A DNA stretch of 64,000 nt. Origin: Orientia chuto str. Dubai. Lineage in GTDB: Bacteria; Pseudomonadota; Alphaproteobacteria; Rickettsiales; Rickettsiaceae. The position numbers and the translations under genes were made by a program. Shown in pieces: positions 18,090 to 27,567 of this stretch (the first letter of the stretch is position 1; each line of letters opens with the position of its first letter). The notes under the pieces are model-generated. The model did no database searches. It was not told where the DNA came from and saw only the letters and a list, made by a program, of their open reading frames with translations. The stretch is taken from contig NZ_LANP01000002.1 of NCBI RefSeq assembly GCF_000964595.1, forward strand, positions 1 through 64,000, written 5' to 3'.

Positions 18090-18114
18090 AAGCAGAATCA
18101 TCGTGCTTTTTTTA
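18090..18114 (+). terminator. Putative intrinsic terminator after xerD
   Basis: AAGCA and TGCTT form a 5-bp stem around a 9-base loop, followed by a run of T. It lies about 100 bp after the xerD stop. The stem is short, so this is a modest prediction. Confidence 0.4.
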
Positions 18115-18202
18115 TTTCTAAAATATCTACATTACTGCGTATATTAATGCCTTATTATCTGCTAAATATTTTTAATTTATACCTTAATATAAATTAAAAT
18201 AA

Positions 18203-18625
18203 TTAGGTTTTTTTTAAACTTTTTACTAAGTCAATAATTTTTTTTCTAATTTGAAGATCTTTGACTTCATTGAAAGCCTTAATAAGATTTATTAATTCTT
18301 TTTCTGGAACAGTATCACCTAACTGAAAGATTTCTTGATCCTCAGCAAATATAGATGTATTAATATTATCCCTTGGCTCAGTATAGCTGCTTATTTTTTC
18401 AAAAAAATAGTTTACTGGCACCTGTAATAAATTAGCAAAACTGTATAACTTACCACTGGATATACGGTTTGTTGATTTTTCATATTTCTGAATCTGCTGT
18501 ATACTTACATCCACTGCCTCAGCTAAATTTTTTTGACTAAGACCAAGCATTATGCGTCGCATTTTAAGGCGTTTGCTAACGTATAAATCAACTGAGTCAG
18601 CTTTGACTTTAATACTAGTAGCCAT
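18203..18625 (-). CDS. XRE-family helix-turn-helix regulator
   Basis: 140 residues. The N-terminal half is a lambda-repressor-type HTH: KRLKMRRIMLGLSQKNLAEA, then VDVSIQQIQKYEKSTNRISS, then GKLYSFANLLQVPVNYFF. The C-terminal half (DTVPEKELINLIKAF, QIRKKIIDLVKSL) is helical and probably a dimerisation part. Proteins of this build are widespread in Rickettsiales and other alphaproteobacteria; the target genes are unknown. A 20-base piece of this gene recurs at 19369-19388, which suggests a decayed paralogue nearby. Confidence 0.85.
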   Translation of the reverse strand: MATSIKVKADSVDLYVSKRLKMRRIMLGLSQKNLAEAVDVSIQQIQKYEKSTNRISSGKLYSFANLLQVPVNYFFEKISSYTEPRDNINTSIFAEDQEIFQLGDTVPEKELINLIKAFNEVKDLQIRKKIIDLVKSLKKT

Positions 18626-18802
18626 AATTATTTCACTTTATAGTTCACCTTCACTTATTTAATTTATAATTAGATTTAATAAAAATCAAGTAATAATTCT
18701 GTTTACAATTAATTTATTTTTAACTTGTGTTATAGATAAATAAAAACTATTAATCCATTTATAGCTTAACAAAATGGTTCATAAAATATAATAGAATACC
18801 CT

Positions 18803-19080
18803 ATGGAAGAGAAAAAAAAGATATAACAACTATATATTTTAATGGTTTTGTTAAAAGTAGTAATCAATGAATTAATAGTACATATTTATCTAATAATATT
18901 ATTAGATAACCTACTAGAACACTTGGAATAAGCTATTCAGAGATTAATAAGTATTATTTATACCATAAGTCTCGTTTGTAAAAACTTTAAATATTTTTAT
19001 ATGAGCTGTTATTAATATATAAATCTGATCTTAAATTTGCCTTCATACTAATAAAATATCTTCTAGAAATAAAGTATTTG
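18803..19080 (+). mobile_element. Transposase gene remnant, related to 9430-9640
   Basis: The opening KKDITT...FVKSSNQ matches the remnant at 9430 at DNA level over about 90 bp, with gaps. Later frames give PTRTLGISYSEI and KSDLKFAFILIKYLLEIKYL, a pattern seen in IS982-like transposases. It is broken throughout. The remaining parts of the 18626-19493 spacer hold only the HTH fragment listed next. Confidence 0.45.
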
Positions 19081-19339
19081 GCGATATTACTACTCATTAT
19101 AAGAAGAAGCTTAATAAAAAAGCGCATACAGCTGTGTGAGGAGTGATATAATCAATTAGAAATTATTATTACATAAGGTTTTAGAAACGCTTGTATAAAG
19201 CTTGTGAGTTAACTATTTAAAATTAAGATATTTAGGCACATTATTTAGTAAAAAGCCTAAAACAAATATCATAGTAGAATCTCTCAAAAAGTAAACATAA
19301 TTTCTGCAATACCATCAAAAAAGGAACAGAAAAACTCAA

Positions 19340-19415
19340 AAAACATACACCTTTTTCCATTAAAACCATTTCTGGAACAGTATCACCTTTTAAAGAAAAT
19401 TGAACCTAAAGAGGC
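19340..19415 (-). pseudogene. Fragment of an XRE regulator paralogue
   Basis: Bases 19369-19388 equal 18301-18320 of the XRE gene exactly. In the matching minus-strand frame the piece reads SLKGDTVPEMVL, against FQLGDTVPEKEL in the intact gene. It is too short and isolated to be a gene. Confidence 0.5.
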
Positions 19416-19493
19416 AGCTTAAGCATTATAATATGGAAGAAAGTGGTAATAATACATCCTTCTATGCTTATAAGAGATTGATATAAAATAAAG

Positions 19494-20414
19494 CTATAAC
19501 CCTTCCTCAGTTATTATTTCTCCAGCTTTTAGATAAGAAAAATCTATAATCCTAATTTCACTACCAAATTCTTTAGTAGCATTACTTAACACTTCAGAAA
19601 TTTTACTTTTCCCATCGATAACAAAAGTTTGCTCTAAAAGTACAGTTTCTTCTAGAAACTTACTTACTCTACCTTCGATCATTTTTTCAATTACCTTTTC
19701 TGGCTTTCCAGTAGCACGAGCTTGAGCAGTAAAAATTTCCTTTTTCTGCATAATTATATCTTCTGGTACTTCATTGGAACTTAAAAACTTAGGATTAGTA
19801 GCAGCAATATGCATTGCTATATTTTTTCCGAAAGTTTTCAATTTATCTGATTCAATATTTCCCTCTAATGCTACTAATACAGCAATTTGGCCTAAATTAG
19901 GAGCTACACTATTATGCACATACGATGCTATAACACCACTATTACTTAGCTTAATCTGTCTAATTCGATTTAATTGTATATTTTCACCTATAATAGCAAT
20001 ATCATGACTTATTCGAGATTCAAGAGTTTCACCTGATTCTAATTTAGCTTTTTTTAAATCAAGTAAGTTACTATATGATAAAGCTAGTTGAGCAGCTTCA
20101 ATAGCTAATTTTTGCAATCTTTCATTTCTTGCTACAAAATCTGTTTCAAATTTAATTTCTATAATTGCTCCTTTATTACCATTTATAGCTAATGCAACTA
20201 TTCCTTCATTAGCGCTACGTTGTGATTTTATAGACATTTGGGCTAAGCTGGCCTTACGCAAAACCTTAATTGCCTCTTCAATATTACCTTTAGCCTCTTG
20301 CAAGGCTTGCTTACAGCTAGACATAGCAGACCCAGTAGCATCTCGTAATTCTTTAATTAAACTAGCACTTATAACTATATCTTTTGTGTTAGCTGTTAAA
20401 TTTTTTTCTTTCAT
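19494..20414 (-). CDS. tsf: Translation elongation factor Ts
   Basis: 306 residues. EF-Ts recharges EF-Tu by displacing GDP. The UBA-like N-terminus (ASLIKELRDATGSAMSSCKQ and ALQEAKGNIEEAIKVLRK), the conserved FETDFVARNE and the C-terminal dimerisation part (VLLEQTFVIDGKSKISEVL) are all present. Its ATG overlaps the rpsB stop in an ATGA, so translation is likely coupled in the usual rpsB-tsf operon. Confidence 0.97.
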   Translation of the reverse strand: MKEKNLTANTKDIVISASLIKELRDATGSAMSSCKQALQEAKGNIEEAIKVLRKASLAQMSIKSQRSANEGIVALAINGNKGAIIEIKFETDFVARNERLQKLAIEAAQLALSYSNLLDLKKAKLESGETLESRISHDIAIIGENIQLNRIRQIKLSNSGVIASYVHNSVAPNLGQIAVLVALEGNIESDKLKTFGKNIAMHIAATNPKFLSSNEVPEDIIMQKKEIFTAQARATGKPEKVIEKMIEGRVSKFLEETVLLEQTFVIDGKSKISEVLSNATKEFGSEIRIIDFSYLKAGEIITEEGL

Positions 20415-21277
20415 AAAGTTTTATTATCTTTTTTATTTTGTATAACATTTATTTTTGATATCTTTTGACTAGTATTCATTCTAGTAATTTTTTTAGCAGC
20501 TTTAAGCTTTTCACTAGCATCATCACCCTTAATTGCTCCCAAATCAACTCCAGAAGCAGCAAGCATATCTTCAATGGCAAGCAATACTGCATCAGAAAAA
20601 ATTTTACAATATAAACGTATAGACCTTATAGCATCATCATTACCAGGTATTGGATAATCAACCAAATCTGGATCAGAATTAGTATCTACTATTGCAATAA
20701 CAGGGATTTTTTCCCTTCGAGCTTCTTTAACTGCTATGTGATCTTTATTGATGTCCATTACTATTAATAAAGTAGGTTTTCCTCCCATGTTTCTAACACC
20801 ACTAAATGAGCGCTCTAAATTATTACGAATGCGCTGCATAGACAATATCTCTCTCTTAGTATAGCATGCTAATTTTTCTTGATCTGCTAATTTCTTTTCT
20901 AATTTATCAAGTTTATTTATTGCTTTTGACACAGTGACCCAATTAGTTAGCATTCCTCCTAACCATCTATGAGTAACATAATATTGACCACAATTTTCAG
21001 CATATGGAGCTACAATATCACGATGTCGTTTAGTATCAACAAATAGTATCCTGCCTTTTTTTTCTTTTATTTCATTATAAATAACCTTTTTAACAACAGC
21101 AATTTGTGATACAGTATAATCAAGGTTAATAATATGAACATCATCTCTTTTTCCGAAAATATAAGGAGCCATTTTAGGATTCCAACGTGAAGCCTTGTGG
21201 CCATAGTGAACACCAGCATCTAATAATTCACTTATTGTTATAGAGGATATATTATCATTTGACATTTTTTTTTCCAT
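20411..21277 (-). CDS. rpsB: Ribosomal protein uS2
   Basis: 288 residues with S2 marks: LLDAGVHYGHKASRWNPKMA, IFGKRDDVHIINLDYT, RWLGGMLTNWVTV, GGKPTLLIVMDINKDH and PVIAIVDTNSDPDLVDYPIP. There are two possible starts: ATG 21277 (MEKKMSN) and ATG 21265. A GGAGG lies 14 bases before 21277 and so does not decide firmly between them. It is the first gene of rpsB-tsf. Confidence 0.97.
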   Translation of the reverse strand: MEKKMSNDNISSITISELLDAGVHYGHKASRWNPKMAPYIFGKRDDVHIINLDYTVSQIAVVKKVIYNEIKEKKGRILFVDTKRHRDIVAPYAENCGQYYVTHRWLGGMLTNWVTVSKAINKLDKLEKKLADQEKLACYTKREILSMQRIRNNLERSFSGVRNMGGKPTLLIVMDINKDHIAVKEARREKIPVIAIVDTNSDPDLVDYPIPGNDDAIRSIRLYCKIFSDAVLLAIEDMLAASGVDLGAIKGDDASEKLKAAKKITRMNTSQKISKINVIQNKKDNKTL

Positions 21278-21543
21278 AATTTTAGTTTATACCTCCACAA
21301 TGCTTTTAAAACACTATTTAGTGACAACTAATTAAGCAATGTGTGCGAATATAGTTAAAAAATATAGCAACTGCTTATTATGGCTCTAAAATATTATGAA
21401 TAAAAATTCAGCTATTAAAGTATTTGCTAGCAATTTTATTATTAGCTAATATATTTTTATAACTACTCAAATACATATAATTATTACATTTTAATTTTTT
21501 ATCAACAAATTTCTTTATTATTAGGATTTCTGATTTAAAACAC

Positions 21544-22389
21544 TTACTGTTTTATTTTTGCTGCAACAATGATTTTATTAATATCAATACTGTCAAGAAA
21601 ATCCCTTAGTTCTTGTCTAGCAGCTACTTGAGCAATATTCAAATTTCTACTTAATTCAGCCTTGGTCAAATCAAGCAAAGTTAGACCTTCTAAAAACAAC
21701 TCTTTAAAAATTACTCTTTCACTAAAACCAGAAGCGTTTTTAAAGCAAACACGTTTAGCTAATTGCTCCAAAACATAATTTATATTTCTTTTATTAACAG
21801 CATCCAGATTACTCAATCTATTTCGTACAACTACCCATTCAATTGATAAACCGCAGCGTTGAGTCTTGCGCATTTTTTGCTCCCAAACCATCTGACTATA
21901 AATAGATGGAGTAATGATTTTAAGGCTTTTAGCATCAATTTTAGCTAACACATCAATGTCTAAAAAGCTATCATTAACAGGGGTAATAATAGTATCAGCA
22001 TAGGAATGAGCCAAACAAGAAATAGCAGAATAACTGCCAGGAGTATCAATAACTATAACATCAGATTTTTTCCGTAATTCATTAATAGCATTCTCAAATT
22101 GTTGACATTCACTTGCATTTGTAGAATCATTGTTATCTACAGTTATTAAAAAATGTAATGGAACAGGAATTTGAGCATTTACATGCTTTGCATTATAAGC
22201 ATTACGATTTTGTATATAAGTAGTAAGAGAGTGCTGACGAGAATCAGTATCAATACTTCCAACTTTCAACTTTTTATCAAGTAAAGCAGCAATTAAATGC
22301 ATAGCAAAAGTAGTCTTTCCTGCACCACCTTTTTCATTTCCAATAACAAAAATATAAGGTAATATTATCTCTTTGTTAGCTTTGTTCAT
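21544..22389 (-). CDS. mipZ: MipZ, ParA-like division-site regulator
   Basis: 281 residues. It has the deviant Walker A box GNEKGGAGKTT (17-27), a DTDSRQHSLTTYIQNR motif after strand 2, DVIVIDTPG as Walker B, and the MipZ-specific stretch LSIEWVVVRNRLSNLDAVNK and RVIFKELFLEGLTLLDL. MipZ forms a bipolar gradient through ParB and inhibits FtsZ away from midcell in alphaproteobacteria. It overlaps the end of pepA by 14 bases and is probably co-transcribed with it. The PopZ-like gene 6 kb away would supply the polar anchor. Confidence 0.9.
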   Translation of the reverse strand: MNKANKEIILPYIFVIGNEKGGAGKTTFAMHLIAALLDKKLKVGSIDTDSRQHSLTTYIQNRNAYNAKHVNAQIPVPLHFLITVDNNDSTNASECQQFENAINELRKKSDVIVIDTPGSYSAISCLAHSYADTIITPVNDSFLDIDVLAKIDAKSLKIITPSIYSQMVWEQKMRKTQRCGLSIEWVVVRNRLSNLDAVNKRNINYVLEQLAKRVCFKNASGFSERVIFKELFLEGLTLLDLTKAELSRNLNIAQVAARQELRDFLDSIDINKIIVAAKIKQ

Positions 22390-24025
22390 AATTATCTTTT
22401 ACAAACTGGTTAATTAATCTCACTCCAAATCCTGCTGCTCCTGGAGGGCAAATATTTCCTCCTTTTTTATTCCAAGCAACCGAAGCAATGTCTAAATGAA
22501 TCCATGGAATAGGATTTTTGCTACCATTATTGTTATTTCTAAATTGAATGAATTTTTGCAAAAAACTAGCAGCAGTAGAACTACCAGCAGCACCACGAGC
22601 ATTACCAATATTAGCTATGTCAGCAATACTAGACTTGAGCATATCGTCATAATCTTTATGTAATGGCATTCGCCATAAATTCTCATTAACCTTTTCACCA
22701 GAATTAATCAATTTCTGAGCTAACTCGTCATTATTAGAAAAACATCCAGCATAACTATACCCCACTGCTATAATTATTGCTCCAGTTAAAGTTGCTAAAT
22801 CTATAATAGCCTCAGGCTTAAATGCTTCTTGTGCATACCATAATGCATCAGCAAGTATTAATCGTCCTTCTGCGTCAGTATTAAGCACTTCTACTGTTTT
22901 GCCTGACATTGTTGTTACGACATCGCTAGGTCTTTGAGCATTACCACCAGGCATGTTTTCAACTAACGCTACTATTCCTACTACATTGATTTGTGCTTTT
23001 CTACAAGCTAAAGCTTTTATAGCTCCTATTACTGCTGCTGATCCAGCCATATCATATTTCATATCTTCCATACCTGCAGAAGGCTTTAAACTAATTCCCC
23101 CAGTATCAAAAGTTACTCCCTTACCCACTAAAGCTAAAGGTGGTTGATCTTTATTTATCGCACCTAGGTAAGATATTGATACTAACTTTGATTCTTTTCG
23201 TGAGCCTTGCCCAACTCCAAGCAATGCTCCCATACTTAACTCCTGCATCTCTTGCACACCTAGAATTTCAACCTTTAATTCGATTCCAAGCCTATCTCTT
23301 AAAGTTTTAAATTCCTCTTCAATCTTTTCAGCATAAATAGCAGGATATAATTTGTTTGGTGGCTCTGAAATTAAATCCCTTGCTAATATAACTCCCTCAT
23401 TAATTGGTCGTAGAACATTATTAAAATAGGCTTGAGCTTGTTCAACATCTTTAACATCTTCAAGACCTATAAATAAATTTATTGGGCTAGTTTTCTGCGA
23501 TTCGTTATCATCATTATTTTTTGTTAAATACTTTTTAAATTTATAACTAGCTAATTCGGCTCCTGATGCAATTAATGATGCAATTTTGAATCTGTCATAA
23601 TTATTAATATCACAATCCGCTAAAACTAGCATGCTAATTATTGAGTTAGTAGAAATCGACTTTTGTATAACTCCACCTAGTTCCTGAACTTGAAATTCCT
23701 TTAATTGATTACTTTTACCAGTGCCTAATAAAACTATATTCTTAACTTCATCATCTTTAACAACAGTTAAGAGTTTAACTTCTCCAAACTTTCCACTAAA
23801 CATGCATTTTTGTTCTGAATCTTTTTTATTCTGCTGTAAAAATTTTGATATAATTCCACCACACTGTTGATCAAGTTGTAGTATACTAGTTGTTAGCTCT
23901 AAATTTGAATCAATCAATAAACATATTGATTGACTACTAGATACAACTGTATGATCTGCTTTATTTATTCCTTCTAAGCAATTAAAAAAATTTTTACTAT
24001 TAGTTTTTATAAAGTTAACAATCAT
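22376..24025 (-). CDS. pepA: Leucyl aminopeptidase (M17)
   Basis: 549 residues: a variable N-terminal macro-like domain, then the M17 catalytic domain with LVGKGVTFDTGGISLKPS (metal-binding Asp and Lys) and NTDAEGRLILADALWYAQ (the family signature). PepA is a hexameric, metal-dependent cytosolic aminopeptidase for peptide turnover; some also bind DNA at Xer sites. The length is slightly above the usual 500, mostly in the N-terminal region. The start is ATG 24025, and mipZ follows with a 14-base overlap. Confidence 0.95.
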   Translation of the reverse strand: MIVNFIKTNSKNFFNCLEGINKADHTVVSSSQSICLLIDSNLELTTSILQLDQQCGGIISKFLQQNKKDSEQKCMFSGKFGEVKLLTVVKDDEVKNIVLLGTGKSNQLKEFQVQELGGVIQKSISTNSIISMLVLADCDINNYDRFKIASLIASGAELASYKFKKYLTKNNDDNESQKTSPINLFIGLEDVKDVEQAQAYFNNVLRPINEGVILARDLISEPPNKLYPAIYAEKIEEEFKTLRDRLGIELKVEILGVQEMQELSMGALLGVGQGSRKESKLVSISYLGAINKDQPPLALVGKGVTFDTGGISLKPSAGMEDMKYDMAGSAAVIGAIKALACRKAQINVVGIVALVENMPGGNAQRPSDVVTTMSGKTVEVLNTDAEGRLILADALWYAQEAFKPEAIIDLATLTGAIIIAVGYSYAGCFSNNDELAQKLINSGEKVNENLWRMPLHKDYDDMLKSSIADIANIGNARGAAGSSTAASFLQKFIQFRNNNNGSKNPIPWIHLDIASVAWNKKGGNICPPGAAGFGVRLINQFVKDNYEQS

Positions 24026-24263
24026 TTTACCTACTAAATTTATAATAATTCACCATTTATACTAAAGTTTATAGGGTAGATTTGCAAGTTTTACATTAAA
24101 TTGATACAGCTATTTGTACCATTAATAACTTAAATTCTATACAATAAATAAGCTAAATCATAACAAAATAAGCATTGTAAATTTTAAATTAATATTAAAT
24201 AAACGACAATAAATTTTTATACTGCAAATGTTGTTTACTAAATTTACGAATAAAGGAACTTTT

Positions 24264-24284
24264 CTAATCCCAGTTTTGGATTAA
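24264..24284. repeat. Copy of the small CTAATC palindrome
   Basis: CTAATCC-CAGTTTT-GGATTAA is the reverse complement of the 7698-7718 element with small changes. It lies in the long spacer between pepA and lipB; no gene is visible in 24026-24650. Confidence 0.4.
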
Positions 24285-24659
24285 GGATTCATAGAAGGTT
24301 TAGTATACTTAATACAATACAAAATTAAGGAGGATAATAATTGAACGTTTACATAGAAAAATTTTTCAACTAAAGGGTTTAATTTTTATTTCTTCAGTTA
24401 TAAAATCCTTAATTGTAAAAAAAAAATCAGAAAAAAATTCTTATTTTAAATAGCCTTTATTTTCAAATAAAAAACCAGTAATATGTTTGGTTAATTCAGA
24501 TAGGTGTGCTATCACTCGCATTTTATGCTATTATAAGGGTTTAAGATGTAAAATTGTACATAAAATTAGTATACTCAATCATATGTTCATAAAAAATATG
24601 AAATTTTTTTAATAAATTTTAAAATAGTTTTTTAAAAAACTTTTGCTATAGCTGGAATC

Positions 24660-25285
24660 TAGGAGATATTTTATGCAATCTATATAAGAATATTTGCAAT
24701 AAATAGTTGCAGAATTAAAAAAAACTATGGTAATTATAGTGGAAATAATGCCATAATTTTGCTGGAATTTTTTCTCTAACAGAAAGAAGATGGATAACTG
24801 ATGTAGATGAAAAAGCTTTAGAAAACTGAAAAGCAGTTGCTAGCATTTATAGTTCATTACTACAAGTATGTAATAATGGAAATATAGCAGAATTATAGGA
24901 AAAACTGCGCTTTTTTGCAGAATTATTAGTGTTAGTCAACCTAGAATTAAGTAGTGTTTAGAAAAAAGCAAGTTTAATTGAATACGAAAATAGAATTAAA
25001 AGTGGTTGTAAGTTTCATCACACTTCATTTATAAAACTTGTCAGAAATTTTCAATATATTAGTAACTTTACAAAAGAAAAAGATCTAAGATGGCTGCAAC
25101 TCTTAGTACAACAGTAACGTTAGCATAGTAATTTGTAGAACTATTGAGGTTTAAAACTCTGATTCAGAAGATAATAATGATGAAATTATAGGGCCAGAAG
25201 ATCGTATGCACTTTAGGGAAATATCACACGGTGATAATGATATAAAATATTCAAAAGAAACAGGATTTAGGTAATATAATATTTT
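24660..25285 (+). pseudogene. Unrecognised decayed gene
   Basis: Fragments of a plus-strand protein can be followed through stops: TERRWITDVDEKALEN, KAVASIYSSLLQVCNNGNIA, EKLRFFAELLVLVNLELSSV, KKASLIEYENRIKSGC, LVRNFQYISNFTKEKDLRWL, and an acidic end EDNNDEIIGPEDRMHF. Several single stop codons interrupt one main frame, so decay looks fairly recent. I do not recognise the family; the pieces look helical. It is probably an Orientia accessory gene. Confidence 0.45.
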
Positions 25286-25445
25286 AAAGGAAGGCATATT
25301 GATAAAATCTGGTTTCAGCTTTTAAGTTTTCATTGTTGAAATAATTAATATAGAAAAACTAAAAGTAGAATAGATTCAGTTGCAAAGAATTAATTTATAG
25401 CTGTTTTTTTTGAAATAAACTACTATGACATATCCTCTATAAATT

Positions 25446-26075
25446 TTATTCAAAAATCTTGTAAAATTCTTGCCTTAATATTGCCTTATAGTAATCTAAA
25501 TCTACCTTTTGATTAAGTAATTCTCTTATTGAAGTTATGCTAGCATTGTAATCTCCACATGGAATTATTCCTTTAAATTTCTTTAAATCTGAACATACAT
25601 TAATAGCCACTCCGTGGTAAGTAACCCACCTATGTATTCGTACTCCTATTGAGGCTATTTTTTGTATGCCAAACTTACCATTTACCCAAACCCCAATAGC
25701 ATCTTTAACAGTTATACCTGTAATATTAAAGAACTTTAGAGAATTAATAACAAGCAACGAAAGATTATTGACATAATTTCTAATATCTTTTAATCTTCCA
25801 TTAGCAGATAGATTAATAATAGGATATATTATAACTTGCCCAGGGCCGTGGTAAGTAAATTTTCCCCCCCGATCAGTATAATATACTGGAATATCCGAAT
25901 TATTTAATAATTCATCTGGCTTAAAACTAATACCAGCAGTATAAACATCCTGATGCTCAAGAACAAACACAGCCTCTGAAGCAGAACCATTTAATATTGC
26001 TGTTAATCTTGCTTTCATCATTTTATATGCTTCGCTATATTCGATAGGGTGTTCAATTTCTATCCATTCTATCAT
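25446..26075 (-). CDS. lipB: Octanoyltransferase LipB
   Basis: 209 residues. LipB moves octanoyl from acyl carrier protein to lipoyl domains, the first step in making lipoate for pyruvate and 2-oxoglutarate dehydrogenases. It has DRGGKFTYHGPGQVIIYPI, the conserved Lys in FGIQKIASIGVRI, and the catalytic Cys in IPCGDYNASITSI. It is transcribed divergently from murD. Confidence 0.95.
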   Translation of the reverse strand: MIEWIEIEHPIEYSEAYKMMKARLTAILNGSASEAVFVLEHQDVYTAGISFKPDELLNNSDIPVYYTDRGGKFTYHGPGQVIIYPIINLSANGRLKDIRNYVNNLSLLVINSLKFFNITGITVKDAIGVWVNGKFGIQKIASIGVRIHRWVTYHGVAINVCSDLKKFKGIIPCGDYNASITSIRELLNQKVDLDYYKAILRQEFYKIFE

Positions 26076-26154
26076 TAAGAAAACCTTTCTTCAGCAATAA
26101 AAGCATTGTAAGATATGCAGAATAAAAAAGCAATTAATTTTGTTTAGAAAGAAC

Positions 26155-27561
26155 ATGATTAGACTGTATTCTCAAAGGAATAAAAAAATAGGAGTGTTTG
26201 GATTATCACGTACAGGTTTAGCAGTTTGCAAATCATTAGCCGGACTTGCTGATTTAATTATTTATGATGATTCACATAGTATTCGTGATTCTTTTTATCA
26301 ACAGAATATTAATTTACAAGATTATAAGATGATTAGTGTTGATCAACTAGAATGGAGAACATGTGACTTTATTGTATTAAGTCCTGGTATACCATATTAT
26401 ACTGCTTCACACTATATTGTGAAGCATGCACAAAAGTATAAGATACCAATCAAGTCAGATATAGATCTTTTATATAATGAATATCCTAATCGTAAATATA
26501 TTGGAGTTACTGGAACTAATGGTAAAAGTACAACTTCTGCCCTCATTCATCATATCTTAACATTAACTAATGGTCAATTTGATCTTGGAGGCAATATAGG
26601 TAAGGCTGTATTATCTTTAAGAGATGATGTAGAAGGTTATATTTTAGAGCTGTCATCGTTTCAACTCGATTTAATAACAGATCTAAAGCTAGATATTGCT
26701 GTATTATTAAATATTACTACTGATCATATGGATCGCTATCATTCATTTAATCAATATGTATTATCAAAAAAAAAAATAATTTCTCTTGTTACTAAAAATG
26801 GTTATGCATTAATTAATAACGAATGCTCTATTATTTTTAGTGCTAATTATAATACTTTTAATAAGAACGGCTTCAGAAATTATAGTCCAAAATTAGAAAA
26901 GCAAGTTATACATACTAATATGGATTTGCAATATCATCCTAAAACTGGTTTGCAGAAAGAAAAAATATTAGTTAAATTTCCATCATGTTTACCTCAGAAA
27001 TTTACTTCTTTATTATTAGGTAAACATAATAATCAAAATATCGCTGCTGCTTTTTATACATGTAATATTTTAGGTAGAAATGAGTATGATATAATTAATG
27101 CTATAAAATCATTTCAGCCTTTACCGCATCGTATGCAGTATATAGGAAAAAAAAATAACATATATATTTACAATGATAGTAAAGCAACTAATATAGATGC
27201 TGCTAGTAAATCATTATCAAGTTTATCCAATATTTATTGGATAGCAGGTGGGGTAGCAAAAAAGGGAGGAAATATTTTTTTAAATGAGGCAATTTTGCAT
27301 GCAGTTAAAAAAGCATATTTGTATGGACAATCTAGATATTATCTTGCTGAAATATTAAAAGGACAAATTATTTTTTCAATTAGTAACACAATGGAAGAAG
27401 CCTTTAACCAAGCGATAATAGATGCTGAATCAGATAAAAGTGGTCCAAATCGAAAAAATATATTACTTGCTCCTGCATGTGCTTCATTTGATCAGTTTAA
27501 AAACTATGAAGATAGAGGTAATCAATTTATAAAAATATCTCAAGCATTTTTAACAAATTAA
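26155..27561 (+). CDS. murD: UDP-N-acetylmuramoylalanine-D-glutamate ligase
   Basis: 468 residues from ATG 26155, which has AGAAAG shortly before it; a TTG at 26140 is the longer alternative. MurD adds D-Glu to UDP-MurNAc-L-Ala in the cytoplasm. Seen are a Rossmann-like N-terminus (KKIGVFGLSRTGLAVCKSL), the ATP loop GVTGTNGKSTT, the substrate region ELSSFQLD, NITTDHMDRY, and the C-terminal domain start NDSKATNIDAA. It heads murD-ftsW-murG, part of the normal dcw cluster, so peptidoglycan synthesis is retained at least in part. Confidence 0.95.
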   Translation: MIRLYSQRNKKIGVFGLSRTGLAVCKSLAGLADLIIYDDSHSIRDSFYQQNINLQDYKMISVDQLEWRTCDFIVLSPGIPYYTASHYIVKHAQKYKIPIKSDIDLLYNEYPNRKYIGVTGTNGKSTTSALIHHILTLTNGQFDLGGNIGKAVLSLRDDVEGYILELSSFQLDLITDLKLDIAVLLNITTDHMDRYHSFNQYVLSKKKIISLVTKNGYALINNECSIIFSANYNTFNKNGFRNYSPKLEKQVIHTNMDLQYHPKTGLQKEKILVKFPSCLPQKFTSLLLGKHNNQNIAAAFYTCNILGRNEYDIINAIKSFQPLPHRMQYIGKKNNIYIYNDSKATNIDAASKSLSSLSNIYWIAGGVAKKGGNIFLNEAILHAVKKAYLYGQSRYYLAEILKGQIIFSISNTMEEAFNQAIIDAESDKSGPNRKNILLAPACASFDQFKNYEDRGNQFIKISQAFLTN

Positions 27562-27567
27562 AAATAT

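Noticed and set aside
24026-25445. A dedicated defence or secretion system in the long spacer
   Set aside because: Only a dead unknown gene and a palindrome are visible; no nuclease, toxin or helicase motifs.
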